From: CAYUCJ01 sp049282265
Lineage (GTDB): Bacteria; Desulfobacterota; DSM-4660; Desulfatiglandales; Desulfatiglandaceae
Assembly: GCA_049282265.1 (NCBI GenBank)
Contig: JBAPTR010000205.1
Span: forward strand, 1 to 34,676
Length of the DNA: 34,676 bases
Direction of reading: 5' to 3'
Position 1 is the first letter of the stretch; each line of letters begins with the position of its first letter. Shown one piece after another: positions 7,276 to 15,276 of the stretch. The translations under genes and the position numbers were made by a program. Below the pieces are notes generated by a model. The model was given only the letters and a program-made list of their open reading frames with translations. It was not told where the DNA came from and ran no database searches.

Positions 7276-8075
7276 AAATAGATCTCGATCCTTCCTTCCC
7301 TGCCCTTTTTCTTGACGGCAACCTTTGTCCCCAGCGCCCTCTTCAGGTCTTCTTCTATGGATTGATAATAAAAATCGTGTTCGCTGTTTTCCTTTTTGGA
7401 TCTCTTTTGACCGTGTCTTCTTTGTACCAATCGCTCAAGCTGACGAACGGATATGCCCTCTTTCAGGATCCTCTTCCTCAGGGCTTGTTGCTCTCCTGCG
7501 TTTCGTACACCCGCCAGCACCCGTGCGTGGCCCATTGCAATGCGACCGTCAATGAGATCCTGTTGAATCTGGACGGGCAGCTTGAGAAGTCGCAGAAGGT
7601 TTGTGACTGTAGAGCGTTCTTTCCCTAACCGCCTGGCCAGGGTTTCCTGCGTCGCGTCCTGGTCTTCCAACAGCCTCCTGTAGGCCAGGGCTTCCTCAAT
7701 GGGGTTCAGATCCATTCGGTGGATGTTTTCTATGAGGGCCAGTTCCAGGGATTCCGTGGGCGTTGCGTCTCTCAGCACAACCGGCACACGGTCCAGACCT
7801 GCCATTTGAGCGGCGCGCCATCTTCTTTCACCCGCAATCAGTTGATACCCTGTTTCACTTCTACTGACGAGCAGAGGTGTCACCACCCCCTGTTCCCTGA
7901 TGGAATTGGCCATCTCCCTAAGTTCATCCGGACGGAAATTCTGCCTTGGCTGGAGCGGGTTGGGTACGATGGCCTCGATCGGACACTGAAAAAACCGGTT
8001 TTCCGTTTCATCAAGGTGATTGGCATCGGGAATCAAGGCCGACAAACCCTTTCCAAGGGCCCTTCTCTCTCCCAT
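7230..8075 (-). CDS. parB: Chromosome partitioning protein ParB
   Basis: A 281-residue ParB, the CTP-dependent clamp that loads at parS and spreads along DNA for chromosome segregation. It shows the N-terminal ParA-stimulating stretch (RRALGKGLSALIP), the CTP-binding GERRWRA (82-88), ENIHR at 116-120 (usually ENIQR, so Gln to His), and the helix-turn-helix around 140-165 (TQETLARRLGKERSTVTNLL). A basic linker and a C-terminal dimerisation region follow. It begins 2 bp after parA. A perfect parS is only 1.1 kb away at 9138. Its last 46 bp overlap the convergent plsY gene. Confidence 0.95.
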   Translation of the reverse strand: MGERRALGKGLSALIPDANHLDETENRFFQCPIEAIVPNPLQPRQNFRPDELREMANSIREQGVVTPLLVSRSETGYQLIAGERRWRAAQMAGLDRVPVVLRDATPTESLELALIENIHRMDLNPIEEALAYRRLLEDQDATQETLARRLGKERSTVTNLLRLLKLPVQIQQDLIDGRIAMGHARVLAGVRNAGEQQALRKRILKEGISVRQLERLVQRRHGQKRSKKENSEHDFYYQSIEEDLKRALGTKVAVKKKGREGRIEIYFYSDGEFERLLERLG

Positions 8076-8077
8076 CT

Positions 8078-8845
8078 CTATTTTCCCCCGTTGGTGATGA
8101 ATTCTTTTGCGAGAGACAGATAACTCTGTGCACCTCTCGAGCGAATATCGTAAAGGAGAACCGGCTTTCCGTGACTCGGCGCCTCGCTCAGACGCACGTT
8201 GCGTGGAATCACCGTCTTGAAAACTCCTCTCTTGAAATGGATTCGCACCTCCTCGGCCACTTGCCGTGACAGGTTGTTCCGCCCGTCATACATGGTCAGC
8301 AAAATACCGGCGAGCCGAAGGGTGGGGTTCAAAGCCCGCTTCACCGCCTTAATGGTCTTCAGCAGTTGCGACAAGCCTTCAAGGGCATAGTATTCACATT
8401 GGAGGGGCACTAGAATGGCATCTGCGGCAACCAGGGCATTCACCGTCAGGAATCCGAGAGAGGGCGGGCAATCCAATAAAAGGTAATCATATCGGGTCTT
8501 CAAGGGGACCATTCGCCGACGCAAGAGGTACTCCCTGTTTTCCACCCTCGCCATTTCCACCTCCGCACCGATCATGCCGGGCGAGGTCCCGATGGCGCTG
8601 AGGCCGGGCAGGGCGGTTTCCACCAGGACTTCCTCTTCCGTGGCGGATTCAAGGAGGAATTCATAAAGTCCCTTCTCAAGGGTATTGCGATCAATGCCGA
8701 GGCCGGTGGTGGCATTTCCCTGGGGGTCACAATCCACCAGGAGGGCTTTCTTCTCAGCGGCGGCCAGGGAAGCCGCAAGATTGATGGCCGTAGTGGTTTT
8801 CCCCACACCCCCCTTCTGGTTGGCAACAGCAATAATGGAACCCAT
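8078..8845 (-). CDS. parA: Chromosome partitioning ATPase ParA/Soj
   Basis: A 255-residue Walker-type ATPase that forms the DNA-bound gradient moving ParB-parS complexes. The deviant Walker A is QKGGVGKTTTAINLA (10-24), followed by LLVDCDPQGNATTGLG and LLLDCPPSLGFLT. I start at ATG 8845 (MGSIIAVANQKGG) because Soj homologues start there. The reading frame is open further upstream to 8926, and a GTG three codons earlier (8854) has a better-spaced AAGG, so the N-terminus could be 3 residues longer. The longer forms have no good ribosome binding site. parB follows after 2 bp, giving a parAB operon. Confidence 0.95.
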   Translation of the reverse strand: MGSIIAVANQKGGVGKTTTAINLAASLAAAEKKALLVDCDPQGNATTGLGIDRNTLEKGLYEFLLESATEEEVLVETALPGLSAIGTSPGMIGAEVEMARVENREYLLRRRMVPLKTRYDYLLLDCPPSLGFLTVNALVAADAILVPLQCEYYALEGLSQLLKTIKAVKRALNPTLRLAGILLTMYDGRNNLSRQVAEEVRIHFKRGVFKTVIPRNVRLSEAPSHGKPVLLYDIRSRGAQSYLSLAKEFITNGGK

Positions 8846-9211
8846 AGCGCACACAAAACCTTGTTCATTCGGTCTGGCACCCTGCCGGGCGCCGGCTAAG
8901 CCGCCTGCAATTGCAGATCTTTCCAATCACGATGTGTGCCTAAACCGGATGAACCCAAAATCCTTATTTGAAATGGACCATCGAATGCCCGCGTCCAGGC
9001 AGGCCGGAACCGATGCGGGCACCTTGGGTTGTTAGCACAAAGGACCGGGATTGAAAAGGGAAAAGAACGGGTTTATCTGGGATGGTGATATTGCTTTTTC
9101 TCTCGATTCGTATGTATTTGAGGGGAGAACAAAGAAATGTTCCACGTGGAACATTTGACACAACCCTATTAATACACGACTTATTTCGGCTAATTATGCC
9201 CACCACCTGCC
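8846..9211. other. parA-ddl intergenic region
   Basis: No convincing gene is visible in these 366 bp. Reading frames here have no ribosome binding site and no recognisable family. The region contains the parS palindrome at 9138-9153 and must contain the parAB promoter, which I could not place with confidence. Confidence 0.6.
9138..9153. other. parS centromere site
   Basis: TGTTCCACGTGGAACA is a perfect 16-bp palindrome and fits the widely conserved parS consensus TGTTNCACGTGNAACA. It lies about 290 bp upstream of parA and within 1.6 kb of dnaA. ParB would load here. It is the only full match I noticed in the window. Confidence 0.93.
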
Positions 9212-10183
9212 CTACGCGTCGGCTCTCTTGCGAGACCGGACACATTCTGGGTCTGTTTTTTCAAGCGACAGTTGGATCAACCGCTCCACCAGTTCCGCCA
9301 TGGATAGGCCGGCCGTTCGTGCAGCCAGGGGAAATAGGCTGTTTTGGGTCATCCCCGGGATGGTATTCGTTTCAAGTAGAAAGATCTCGTCACCGCGGAT
9401 TATCGTGTCCGTTCTGCTCCAAACCCGACACTGAAGGGCCTGGTGAGCCAGCTTGGCAAACTCGCGGATCTTTTCGGCAACGGTTTCGTCCAGATCAGCC
9501 GGGCAGATCTCCCTGGTCGCACCTGAAGTATATTTGGCTTCATAATCAAAAAAATCATAGGGCGGATTGGGGGCTATTTCGATCAGGGGAAGTGTCTCCA
9601 ACTCTGCGTTTCCCAACACGCCGCAGGTGATCTCTCTTCCCGCCACGTGTTCTTCCAACATCACCTCCTCGTCGAGGAGGAGCGCTTTGCCAATACCGAT
9701 CCGAAGGTCCACTTCTGAACTACAGATGGAGATCCCCAAACTGGAGCCTTCCGAAACGGGTTTCACCACCACTTTCTCGCCAAGATATTCCCTGTAAAAG
9801 CGAGGTCGTATCTCTTCTCCACGTTTCAGAATAACCTGAGCGGGCACTTGCAACCCTACGCTCCGGTAAACTTCCTTCGCCAGCTTCTTGTTCATCGCCA
9901 GCGCGCTCGAGAGGACGCCCGACCCCACGTAGGGAATTGAAAGAAGTTCCAGAAAACCCTGGAGACATCCGTCTTCTCCCATCTTTCCGTGAAGCAGGAT
10001 GAAAGCCAAATCAATGGCGTCCTTGTTCTCGATGAGCGAAAGCAGATGCTCTTTTGGATCATAGAAGGTAATTTCATATCTATTCCTGTCCAATGCATCA
10101 TAGACCGCACGACCACTCCCCTGCGAAACCTCTCTCTCGCCAGACCACCCACCTGCCAAAATCGCGAGCCGTATCTTCTTCAT
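9212..10183 (-). CDS. ddl: D-alanine-D-alanine ligase
   Basis: A 323-residue ATP-grasp ligase that joins two D-Ala for peptidoglycan precursor synthesis. It shows LAGGWSGEREVSQGSG at the N-terminus, HGKMGEDGCLQGFLELL, YVGSGVLSSALAMNK, KPVSEGSSLGIS, the metal and substrate loop RTDTIIRGDEIFLLETNT, and IPGMTQNSLFP. The familiar ARVDF is SRTDT here, with the key Arg and Asp retained. ATG 10183 has GGTGAGAACAA upstream. It is an isolated minus-strand gene between parS and the putative origin rather than part of a mur/fts cluster, which is unusual but not unknown. Confidence 0.93.
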   Translation of the reverse strand: MKKIRLAILAGGWSGEREVSQGSGRAVYDALDRNRYEITFYDPKEHLLSLIENKDAIDLAFILLHGKMGEDGCLQGFLELLSIPYVGSGVLSSALAMNKKLAKEVYRSVGLQVPAQVILKRGEEIRPRFYREYLGEKVVVKPVSEGSSLGISICSSEVDLRIGIGKALLLDEEVMLEEHVAGREITCGVLGNAELETLPLIEIAPNPPYDFFDYEAKYTSGATREICPADLDETVAEKIREFAKLAHQALQCRVWSRTDTIIRGDEIFLLETNTIPGMTQNSLFPLAARTAGLSMAELVERLIQLSLEKTDPECVRSRKRADA

Positions 10184-10369
10184 TTGTTCTCACCCCCCCA
10201 TATCAGCCCTAATAAATTTTTTTCCCCCTTCTTATTTTTGATAAAATACATCTTGCCGATGACACACCTTTTAGATCACTTACTTGATGGGCCGTATTTT
10301 CAATTAGTTAAATACATATGCAAGATCCTTACCCATCCAAGAAAATCACAATACCGCGATTCACAATTT

Positions 10370-10500
10370 GAAAAAAGTGAACAGAAAAAAATAAAAATCG
10401 CCGAAATTACGAGAATTTCAAAGAAATCACGAGAAACCATATGTGGATTCATTTATGCACAAAAAGGATTTTGTCATTAACCACATGAATTCAAAAGAAA
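10370..10500. other. Candidate oriC: DnaA boxes in an AT-rich tract
   Basis: TTATGCACA at 10453-10461 fits the DnaA box consensus TTATNCACA. TTAACCACA at 10477-10485 and, on the other strand, GAATCCACA at 10442-10450 are weaker matches. All three fall within 44 bp next to an A-rich stretch (10370-10435) that could be an unwinding element. The neighbourhood (dnaA downstream, parS and parAB 1.3 kb away) supports an origin. Only one strong box is present, so this remains a candidate. Confidence 0.45.
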
Positions 10501-10631
10501 ATCGCAGATGCCGATTTATCTTTTCTTCACGGCAAGTTACCGGAAGACCGAATATTTTGCCTGTAATATTTACATGTTAGCATCTGTCGAAAAGGACAGT
10601 CAACCTAAATAACCGCTCTCCTCCAGACCTT

Positions 10632-10660
10632 TTGACAGCTTCTCAGGTTTCAGATAGAAC
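10632..10660 (+). promoter_or_regulatory. Candidate dnaA promoter
   Basis: A perfect -35 TTGACA (10632-10637) is followed after 17 bp by TAGAAC (10655-10660), a 4/6 -10. It lies 65 bp before the dnaA start and immediately downstream of the candidate origin. Confidence 0.4.
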
Positions 10661-10724
10661 AACTGCCATGTTCAAACATTGCCCACGCGTTTCCTAACCA
10701 AAGGGCATCTTCAGGGAGAAATAG

Positions 10725-12074
10725 ATGAAAGTTACTTGGGAGGACGTTAAAGCCCAGATCAGATCCGAACTGCCCCAATCCAGTTTCTCTCTGTGGATCA
10801 ATCCACTTACGATCGCTGGAACTGAAAAGGACCAAATAGTCCTGACTTGTCCCAACAAGTTTTCAAAAAGATGGGTTACTGAAAACTACAAGGCCATGAT
10901 CCAGGAAAAATTTCAATTGGCCACGGAGTCAGATCGCGAAATCCTGTTCAGGGTAGAGCCACCCAAACGCAAGGATACCCTTCCTTCTCTCTTGGCCGAC
11001 ACGCGGCAACTTATGCTCCTGGACGTGCCGGGTAAAAGAAAAAATGGTCGTGTTAAACTCAACAGCGGTTATACATTCGACCGTTTTGTGGTGGGACGCT
11101 CCAACGAATTCGCCTATTCGGCTTCAAAGGCGCTTGCACAGGGAGGTGCCTGGAATTATCATTCGCTTCTCATGCTTGCCAACACCGGACTGGGGAAGAG
11201 CCACCTTTCCCACGCGGCAGGGAATGCCATCCTGGAGCAAAATCCTTCCAGCCGCGTCTACTACATGACTGCGGAAGACTTTACAAATGAGATGGTTTCC
11301 TCCCTGAAACAGGGCCGTATAGAATCATTCAAGAGCAAATATCGCAATGCCTGCGATGTCCTGCTTCTGGAAGAAATCCAGTTCCTCAGCGGCAAGGAAA
11401 AGACCCAGCTCGAACTCGGGTATACCCTGGATGCCCTGGCCAATGACAACAAAAAACTCATTTTCACCAGCTCGCTTGCCCCTAAAGATATACCACGGAT
11501 GTCGGAACAATTGACCTCACGCCTCACTTCGGGCCTCATCACCACCATTAACCACCCGGATTACGAGACACGGCTGAAAATTCTCAGAGCCAAAGCCAAG
11601 GAACAGAACCTCTCCCTGGAGGATGACATTCTTGCCCTCCTGGCCTCCAGCCTCAGCCAGGATGTTCGCCTTTTGGAAAGCGCCCTTAAGTGTCTCAAGG
11701 CCAAATCCGAACTCCTGAAGGCCAGGATTGACAAAGATCTTGCCAGAGAAGTCCTCAGATGCCTTGTGGCGGCCGAGCAGACCATCGACCTGAAGGAGAT
11801 AGAACAACTGGTCTGCAGATACTACAAAATAGAAAGAGAAATGCTGAGATCCAGTTCAAGGAAAAAGATATTTACCTATCCCCGCAATATCTATCTCTAT
11901 CTCTGCCGGCACCATACTGACGAAACCGTCGAAAGCATAGCCGGATCCGTCAGACGAAGCCATTCCACTGCGCTCTACGCTTCAGAAGTCATTGAACACA
12001 AGATAAAATCGGACCCAAAGGTCCGTAACCAGGTCCGGTTCCTGAGCCAGAAAATCCAAGAAATGAGCAAATAA
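10725..12074 (+). CDS. dnaA: DnaA replication initiator, divergent form
   Basis: A 449-residue protein with the full DnaA layout: N-terminal domain (residues 1-80), short linker, AAA+ domain (about 112-330) and C-terminal helical DNA-binding domain (about 350-449). Walker A is NTGLGKSH (153-160), Walker B is LLLEEIQFL with Glu-Glu at 216-217 where DnaA normally has Asp-Asp, the arginine finger is in SRLTSGL (Arg266) and sensor II in DVRLLESAL (Arg315). The DNA signature usually reading RDHSTV is RSHSTALYA (411-419), so the conserved Asp is Ser. The start is ATG with GGGAGAAA upstream. The changes suggest either a fast-evolving main initiator or a second DnaA paralogue. It is followed, with a 1-base overlap, by a small membrane protein gene. 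Confidence 0.85.
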   Translation: MKVTWEDVKAQIRSELPQSSFSLWINPLTIAGTEKDQIVLTCPNKFSKRWVTENYKAMIQEKFQLATESDREILFRVEPPKRKDTLPSLLADTRQLMLLDVPGKRKNGRVKLNSGYTFDRFVVGRSNEFAYSASKALAQGGAWNYHSLLMLANTGLGKSHLSHAAGNAILEQNPSSRVYYMTAEDFTNEMVSSLKQGRIESFKSKYRNACDVLLLEEIQFLSGKEKTQLELGYTLDALANDNKKLIFTSSLAPKDIPRMSEQLTSRLTSGLITTINHPDYETRLKILRAKAKEQNLSLEDDILALLASSLSQDVRLLESALKCLKAKSELLKARIDKDLAREVLRCLVAAEQTIDLKEIEQLVCRYYKIEREMLRSSSRKKIFTYPRNIYLYLCRHHTDETVESIAGSVRRSHSTALYASEVIEHKIKSDPKVRNQVRFLSQKIQEMSK

Positions 12075-12355
12075 TGGGTCTTCAGGGCCTCACCCTAAAA
12101 AAGAATTGCCTGGTGGGAATAATCGTCGTCTGTTTCCTGCTGGCTGGCTATTTATGTCTCCTCGCGATTCTTTCCATTTGGATCGGGGTAAGATCAGCTC
12201 CTCAACCCGGATTTTGGATGCCTATTCTTACGGGTTCTTTCTGTTTCTTCCCAGTTCTCTGGGTGCTTTTTCGTCTCACCAGGTTTCTTCGTTCCCAGAT
12301 GGCTGAGGAAGGCATCGTCAGGGCCCAGGGGCTTCAGGAACCCAATCAACGCTGA
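12074..12355 (+). CDS. Small two-helix membrane protein downstream of dnaA
   Basis: A 93-residue protein I do not recognise. It has two hydrophobic segments (about 12-38 and 46-67), a basic KK near the N-terminus and a polar C-terminal tail of about 25 residues. The ATG shares one base with the dnaA stop (TAATG), indicating translational coupling with dnaA. The 3' end overlaps the convergent 12346-12528 gene by 10 bp. No function can be assigned. Coupling to a replication initiator makes membrane association of the initiator one idea, but this is speculation. Confidence 0.6.
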   Translation: MGLQGLTLKKNCLVGIIVVCFLLAGYLCLLAILSIWIGVRSAPQPGFWMPILTGSFCFFPVLWVLFRLTRFLRSQMAEEGIVRAQGLQEPNQR

Positions 12356-12528
12356 TCCTGTTCATAAAAGGCCCTGAGAAAATTTTCGTCCTTTGGAGAA
12401 AGATTGAATCTTTCCGCCCCCTTCTGAATCACCTTGCCAAGCGAGAGGCCCTCGTCTTCCTTGAGCTGCTCGGAAATCCATTTCACGGCCTGCCTGACCT
12501 TTTCTCCTTTTGGCTGGATGGTTGCCAT
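12346..12528 (-). CDS. Small conserved hypothetical protein
   Basis: A 60-residue soluble protein beginning MATIQPKGEKVRQAVKWISE and ending near LSPKDENFLRAFYEQDQR. The start is ATG 12528, with GGAG nine bases upstream; the longer frame from 12603 has no such signal. The middle (LGKVIQKGAERFNLSPKDENFL) looks like two helices joined by a turn, possibly a small DNA- or protein-binding module. I have the impression of similar short proteins in deltaproteobacteria, but no function is known to me. It is monocistronic. Confidence 0.6.
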   Translation of the reverse strand: MATIQPKGEKVRQAVKWISEQLKEDEGLSLGKVIQKGAERFNLSPKDENFLRAFYEQDQR

Positions 12529-12677
12529 TTCTTGTTTCTCCTCTCCACAAACTCGTACCTGAGAATGATAAAACCCAAAAAAATCCATACCGTCTGGGAA
12601 CATGAACTAACACGATTCCATGCCATATTTCAAGGCAAATGAAAGTGAGGTGAGACGGTGTATTCGGGTACCATATC

Positions 12678-12706
12678 TTTACACATGCCTTATGAGATGC
12701 TAATAT
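12678..12706 (+). promoter_or_regulatory. Candidate promoter of the FmdE-like gene
   Basis: TTTACA (12678-12683, 5/6 match) and TAATAT (12701-12706, 4/6 match) are spaced by 17 bp in an AT-rich stretch 74 bp before the start codon. A second -10-like TATACT follows, at less good spacing. Confidence 0.35.
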
Positions 12707-12779
12707 ATACTATTGTTGAAAACGATTTGGGAAAGGGATAGGCCGCATTGCTCTTTCTTTCATAGATGAAGGGGAAGAC

Positions 12780-13322
12780 ATGGACACAGCTTTTGAAGAA
12801 TTGATTGCCTTTCACGGCCATAGCTGTCCGGGTCTGGCCATTGGATACAGGATGACCAGGGCAGGCTTGGCCTTCCTGTCAGGCTCAAGGGCCGTTGATG
12901 AGGAAATGGTGGCCATCGTGGAAAACAACGCCTGTGGTGTGGACGCCCTGCAGTGCCTCAGTGGGTGCACCTTCGGGAAGGGTAACCTCATTTTCAAGGA
13001 TTACGGAAAGCATGTCTTTACCTTTTACGATCGGTCGTCCGGTAAAGGAGTAAGGGTTGTCTTCCGCCACGGCAATGTCTCCGATGACCTCAGGAAGGAG
13101 AGGGCGAAATTTACCGATTGGCTTCTTTCTGCACCGGAAGAAGAGGTGGTAACTATGGAAGAGGTTGTGATTGAAGAACCCGAGCCTGCCAGAATCATGA
13201 TATCCGCTGAATGCGCATTCTGCCATGAGGATGTCATGGAAACAAGGACAAAAGAGATCAAGGGTCAGGTCGTGTGTATCCCCTGTGCCGGTAAATATTC
13301 GGCTTCCAGGAAGGGGAGCTGA
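12780..13322 (+). CDS. FmdE-like protein with C-terminal zinc ribbon
   Basis: A 180-residue member of the FmdE family (named for formylmethanofuran dehydrogenase subunit E). The N-terminal domain has FHGHSCPGLAIGYRM (His12, His14, Cys16) and ENNACGVDALQCLSGCTFGKGN (Cys52, Cys59, Cys63), the conserved metal-binding core. The C-terminus adds a zinc ribbon, CAFC (145-148) and CIPC (166-169). In non-methanogens these proteins occur widely in anaerobes with molybdenum or tungsten enzymes, and their exact role is not settled. It stands alone with its own candidate promoter. No formylmethanofuran dehydrogenase gene is in the window. Confidence 0.88.
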   Translation: MDTAFEELIAFHGHSCPGLAIGYRMTRAGLAFLSGSRAVDEEMVAIVENNACGVDALQCLSGCTFGKGNLIFKDYGKHVFTFYDRSSGKGVRVVFRHGNVSDDLRKERAKFTDWLLSAPEEEVVTMEEVVIEEPEPARIMISAECAFCHEDVMETRTKEIKGQVVCIPCAGKYSASRKGS

Positions 13323-13450
13323 TAGGCTCTGCGTGCGGCATGAGCACTTTTTTGGTCAATGGCCCTCAGTGGCCTGGAATGCGCCCCCTCTGAACGCCGC
13401 AATGAAATGCGCATCCACCATGATTTGTGCCGGGGAAAACCAAGGAAACC

Positions 13451-13924
13451 CTAATTGCCAATGCGATCATCAACCCCCTTTAATACCTCTGCCACTTTTT
13501 TCCCCAATCTTTCAAACGTGAAAGGCTTTTGAATAAAGCCCTGGGCCCCTAAATCAAGGATCTCCTGGACAGGGCCGTCTACAGAGAAACCGCTGCACAC
13601 AATTACTTTCAAGCCCGGCCTTGCTTCCATCAGGCGCCGATAGATCTCCTTCCCACCCATGCCCGGCAAGACCATATCCAGAAGAGCAAGGTCTATTTCC
13701 CCTTCAAAGGCCTCGACCGTATCCATGGTTCCCCTGCCCGTATTGGTCTTCAACACCTGATATCCCATCTTTTCCGGAAAAGCGCAGCACACATCCCTAA
13801 CCATCTCTTCATCTTCAATAAGTAAAATGACACCGGCATCTCTGACGAAAGCCGGGCCGTCTCTCTTGGCCGTTTTACCCCTTTCCTCTATTGCAGGGAG
13901 ATAGATGGAAATCCTTGTTCCCAC
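13451..13924 (-). pseudogene. C-terminal remnant of a hybrid histidine kinase (receiver domain)
   Basis: The frame opens with GTRISIYLPA, the last strand of a histidine-kinase ATPase domain, then a linker and a nearly complete receiver domain: LIEDEEMVRDV (acidic pair), LLDMVLPGMGG with the phosphoacceptor Asp, a Ser/Thr-region CSGFS and QKPF with the conserved Lys. An in-frame TAA stands four codons before the first possible start (GTG 13924), so the sensor, dimerisation and ATPase domains are missing and no sequence upstream resembles them. It is best read as the surviving 3' end of a hybrid kinase. It could still be translated as a stand-alone receiver, but no ribosome binding site is seen. 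Confidence 0.65.
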
Positions 13925-13966
13925 AGCTTGAAAACCTTATGGATTCAACCAAAATCCTTGCCCAGC

Positions 13967-14935
13967 CTATTGCGGCTTACCCCAGTTCAGGCAATCGGGT
14001 GGTCTTTCCCCCCTCAGCCCGGCCATGAGATTCCTGGCTGCCCTTAAACCCATGTTGGTCCTTGTTTCGATGGTGGCGCTCCCCACATGGGGAAGCAGCA
14101 ACACGTTCTGCAGTCCCGCGAGCCCAGGAGTGAGATCGGGCTCGTGTTCATACACATCGAGTCCCGCCCCTGCGATCACACCATCCCTCAGGGCCACGAG
14201 CAAAGCCTCTTCGTCCACCACTGGGCCCCGGGAGGTGTTGATCAAATAGGCGGAGGAGCGCATCATCGCAAGCTCTTCCCTGCCGATGAGATGGTGGGTC
14301 ACACTGGTGAGCGGGACATGCATACTCACGAAATCGGAGCGAGCCAGCAGCTTGTCCAGTTCACAATAGGTTACCCCCAGGTCCTTTTCATGCACCGAAC
14401 CAAGTCTACGCCTGCTGTGATAGAGGATCTCCATATGAAAACCCTTTGCGCGCCGCGCCACCGCCCTCCCTATCCTACCAAGGCCTATAATCCCCAGAGT
14501 TTTTCCGGAGACTTCCTGTCCCAGGAAATGCATGGGCGCCCAGAATCGGAATTCACCTGCGCGTGTCATCCGGTCCCCTTCCAGCACCCTTCTGGCCACC
14601 GCGAGCATGAGGGTAAGAGTGAGATCGGCCGTGGCATCCGTCAGGACGTCAGGGGTGTTTGAGACAAGAATTCCCCTGTCAGACGCTGCCCCAACATCTA
14701 TGTTATCAAAACCCACGCCGAAATTGGCAATCATCCTGAGCCCGGACGCTTCTTTCATGAGGGCCACGTCCACTCGATCGGTAATCATGCACAAGAGACC
14801 TTCCCTGTCTGCGACCATTGCCAATAAACGGTTCCTGTCCAGGGGACGGTTTTCAGGATGAAATACGATCTCGTGTTCCTTCTGAATCAACGCCAGCACT
14901 TCCTCTGGGAGGTTACCCGTAATGAGGACTTTCAT
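13967..14935 (-). CDS. D-2-hydroxyacid dehydrogenase (glyoxylate/hydroxypyruvate reductase-like)
   Basis: A 322-residue NAD(P)-dependent enzyme that interconverts 2-keto acids and D-2-hydroxy acids. The nucleotide-binding motif is GIIGLGRIGRAVARRA (148-163). Catalytic residues are Arg236 (INTSRGPVVDE), Glu265 (VYEHEP) and His283 (LLPHVGSAT), matching the R-E-H triad of the family. NFGVGFDNID (71-80) is the substrate-side loop. I start at ATG 14935, preceded by AAAAGGAG; the longer frame adds 11 polar residues without a ribosome binding site. The HSRRR after the second strand (173-177), in place of an acidic residue, hints at NADPH preference (inference). Confidence 0.9.
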   Translation of the reverse strand: MKVLITGNLPEEVLALIQKEHEIVFHPENRPLDRNRLLAMVADREGLLCMITDRVDVALMKEASGLRMIANFGVGFDNIDVGAASDRGILVSNTPDVLTDATADLTLTLMLAVARRVLEGDRMTRAGEFRFWAPMHFLGQEVSGKTLGIIGLGRIGRAVARRAKGFHMEILYHSRRRLGSVHEKDLGVTYCELDKLLARSDFVSMHVPLTSVTHHLIGREELAMMRSSAYLINTSRGPVVDEEALLVALRDGVIAGAGLDVYEHEPDLTPGLAGLQNVLLLPHVGSATIETRTNMGLRAARNLMAGLRGERPPDCLNWGKPQ

Positions 14936-15155
14936 GAGCAGCTCCTTTTCGTGTTCCCGGTTTTCCATTTCAACCTGTCCGCCCCATACTAAGATTTTCG
15001 CAGGCCCGTCTCAAGAGAAAAAGCGTTGCCCTGTCCATAGGAAATATCAAAGCAAATTGCCGAACATCGGACTGGCAAATAGAAAAAATTATCTCCGTTG
15101 ATCAGACCTGACGGCCCGGAGCACCCAAAACAGGCTGTCGGCCGTCATCCAATGT

Positions 15156-15180
15156 CAGGATGTTTTTGTTCTGTTCTATC
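15156..15180 (-). repeat. Left copy of a 25-bp inverted repeat
   Basis: The minus-strand sequence matches 19296-19320 on the plus strand at 24 of 25 positions; the uninterrupted shared part is ACAGAACAAAAACATCCTG. Similarity falls off sharply on the outer side and more gradually on the inner side. The pair faces outward in the manner of terminal inverted repeats around a 4.2-kb block. No target-site duplication is visible. Confidence 0.6.
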
Positions 15181-15228
15181 CAGAAAATAAGATCAAGCAC
15201 TTAAATAAAATCCTGAACAAATGCCTCC

Positions 15229-15265
15229 GGATGAAGTATATAGGCAGTCGTATGACACTTCATCC
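15229..15265. repeat. Perfect 9-bp inverted repeat before DUF4338
   Basis: GGATGAAGT (15229-15237) and ACTTCATCC (15257-15265) pair perfectly around a 19-nt loop, ending 11 bp before the DUF4338 reading frame. It may be a regulatory hairpin or an end of a mobile element. Confidence 0.45.
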
Positions 15266-15276
15266 CTGGGGCAACA

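Larger units (their letters stand above)
10184..10724. other. AT-rich ddl-dnaA intergenic region
   Basis: These 541 bp contain no supported gene; a 163-codon frame that crosses them is low-complexity and overlaps ddl. The sequence is much richer in A and T than its neighbours, especially 10201-10260 and 10370-10500. It holds three DnaA-box-like 9-mers and a candidate dnaA promoter, and is a candidate replication origin. Confidence 0.6.
14936..15276. other. Gene-free stretch before the DUF4338 relic
   Basis: I see no supported gene in these 341 bp. They contain the left 25-bp inverted repeat (15156-15180) and a perfect 9-bp hairpin (15229-15265) directly before the DUF4338 start. Confidence 0.5.

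Noticed and set aside
8964..9245. 93-codon minus-strand frame over parS
   Set aside because: It reads through the parS palindrome and the end of ddl, with no recognisable family.
9989..10480. 163-codon plus-strand frame ending before the candidate origin
   Set aside because: Starts inside ddl on the opposite strand and runs through low-complexity AT-rich DNA; no ribosome binding site.
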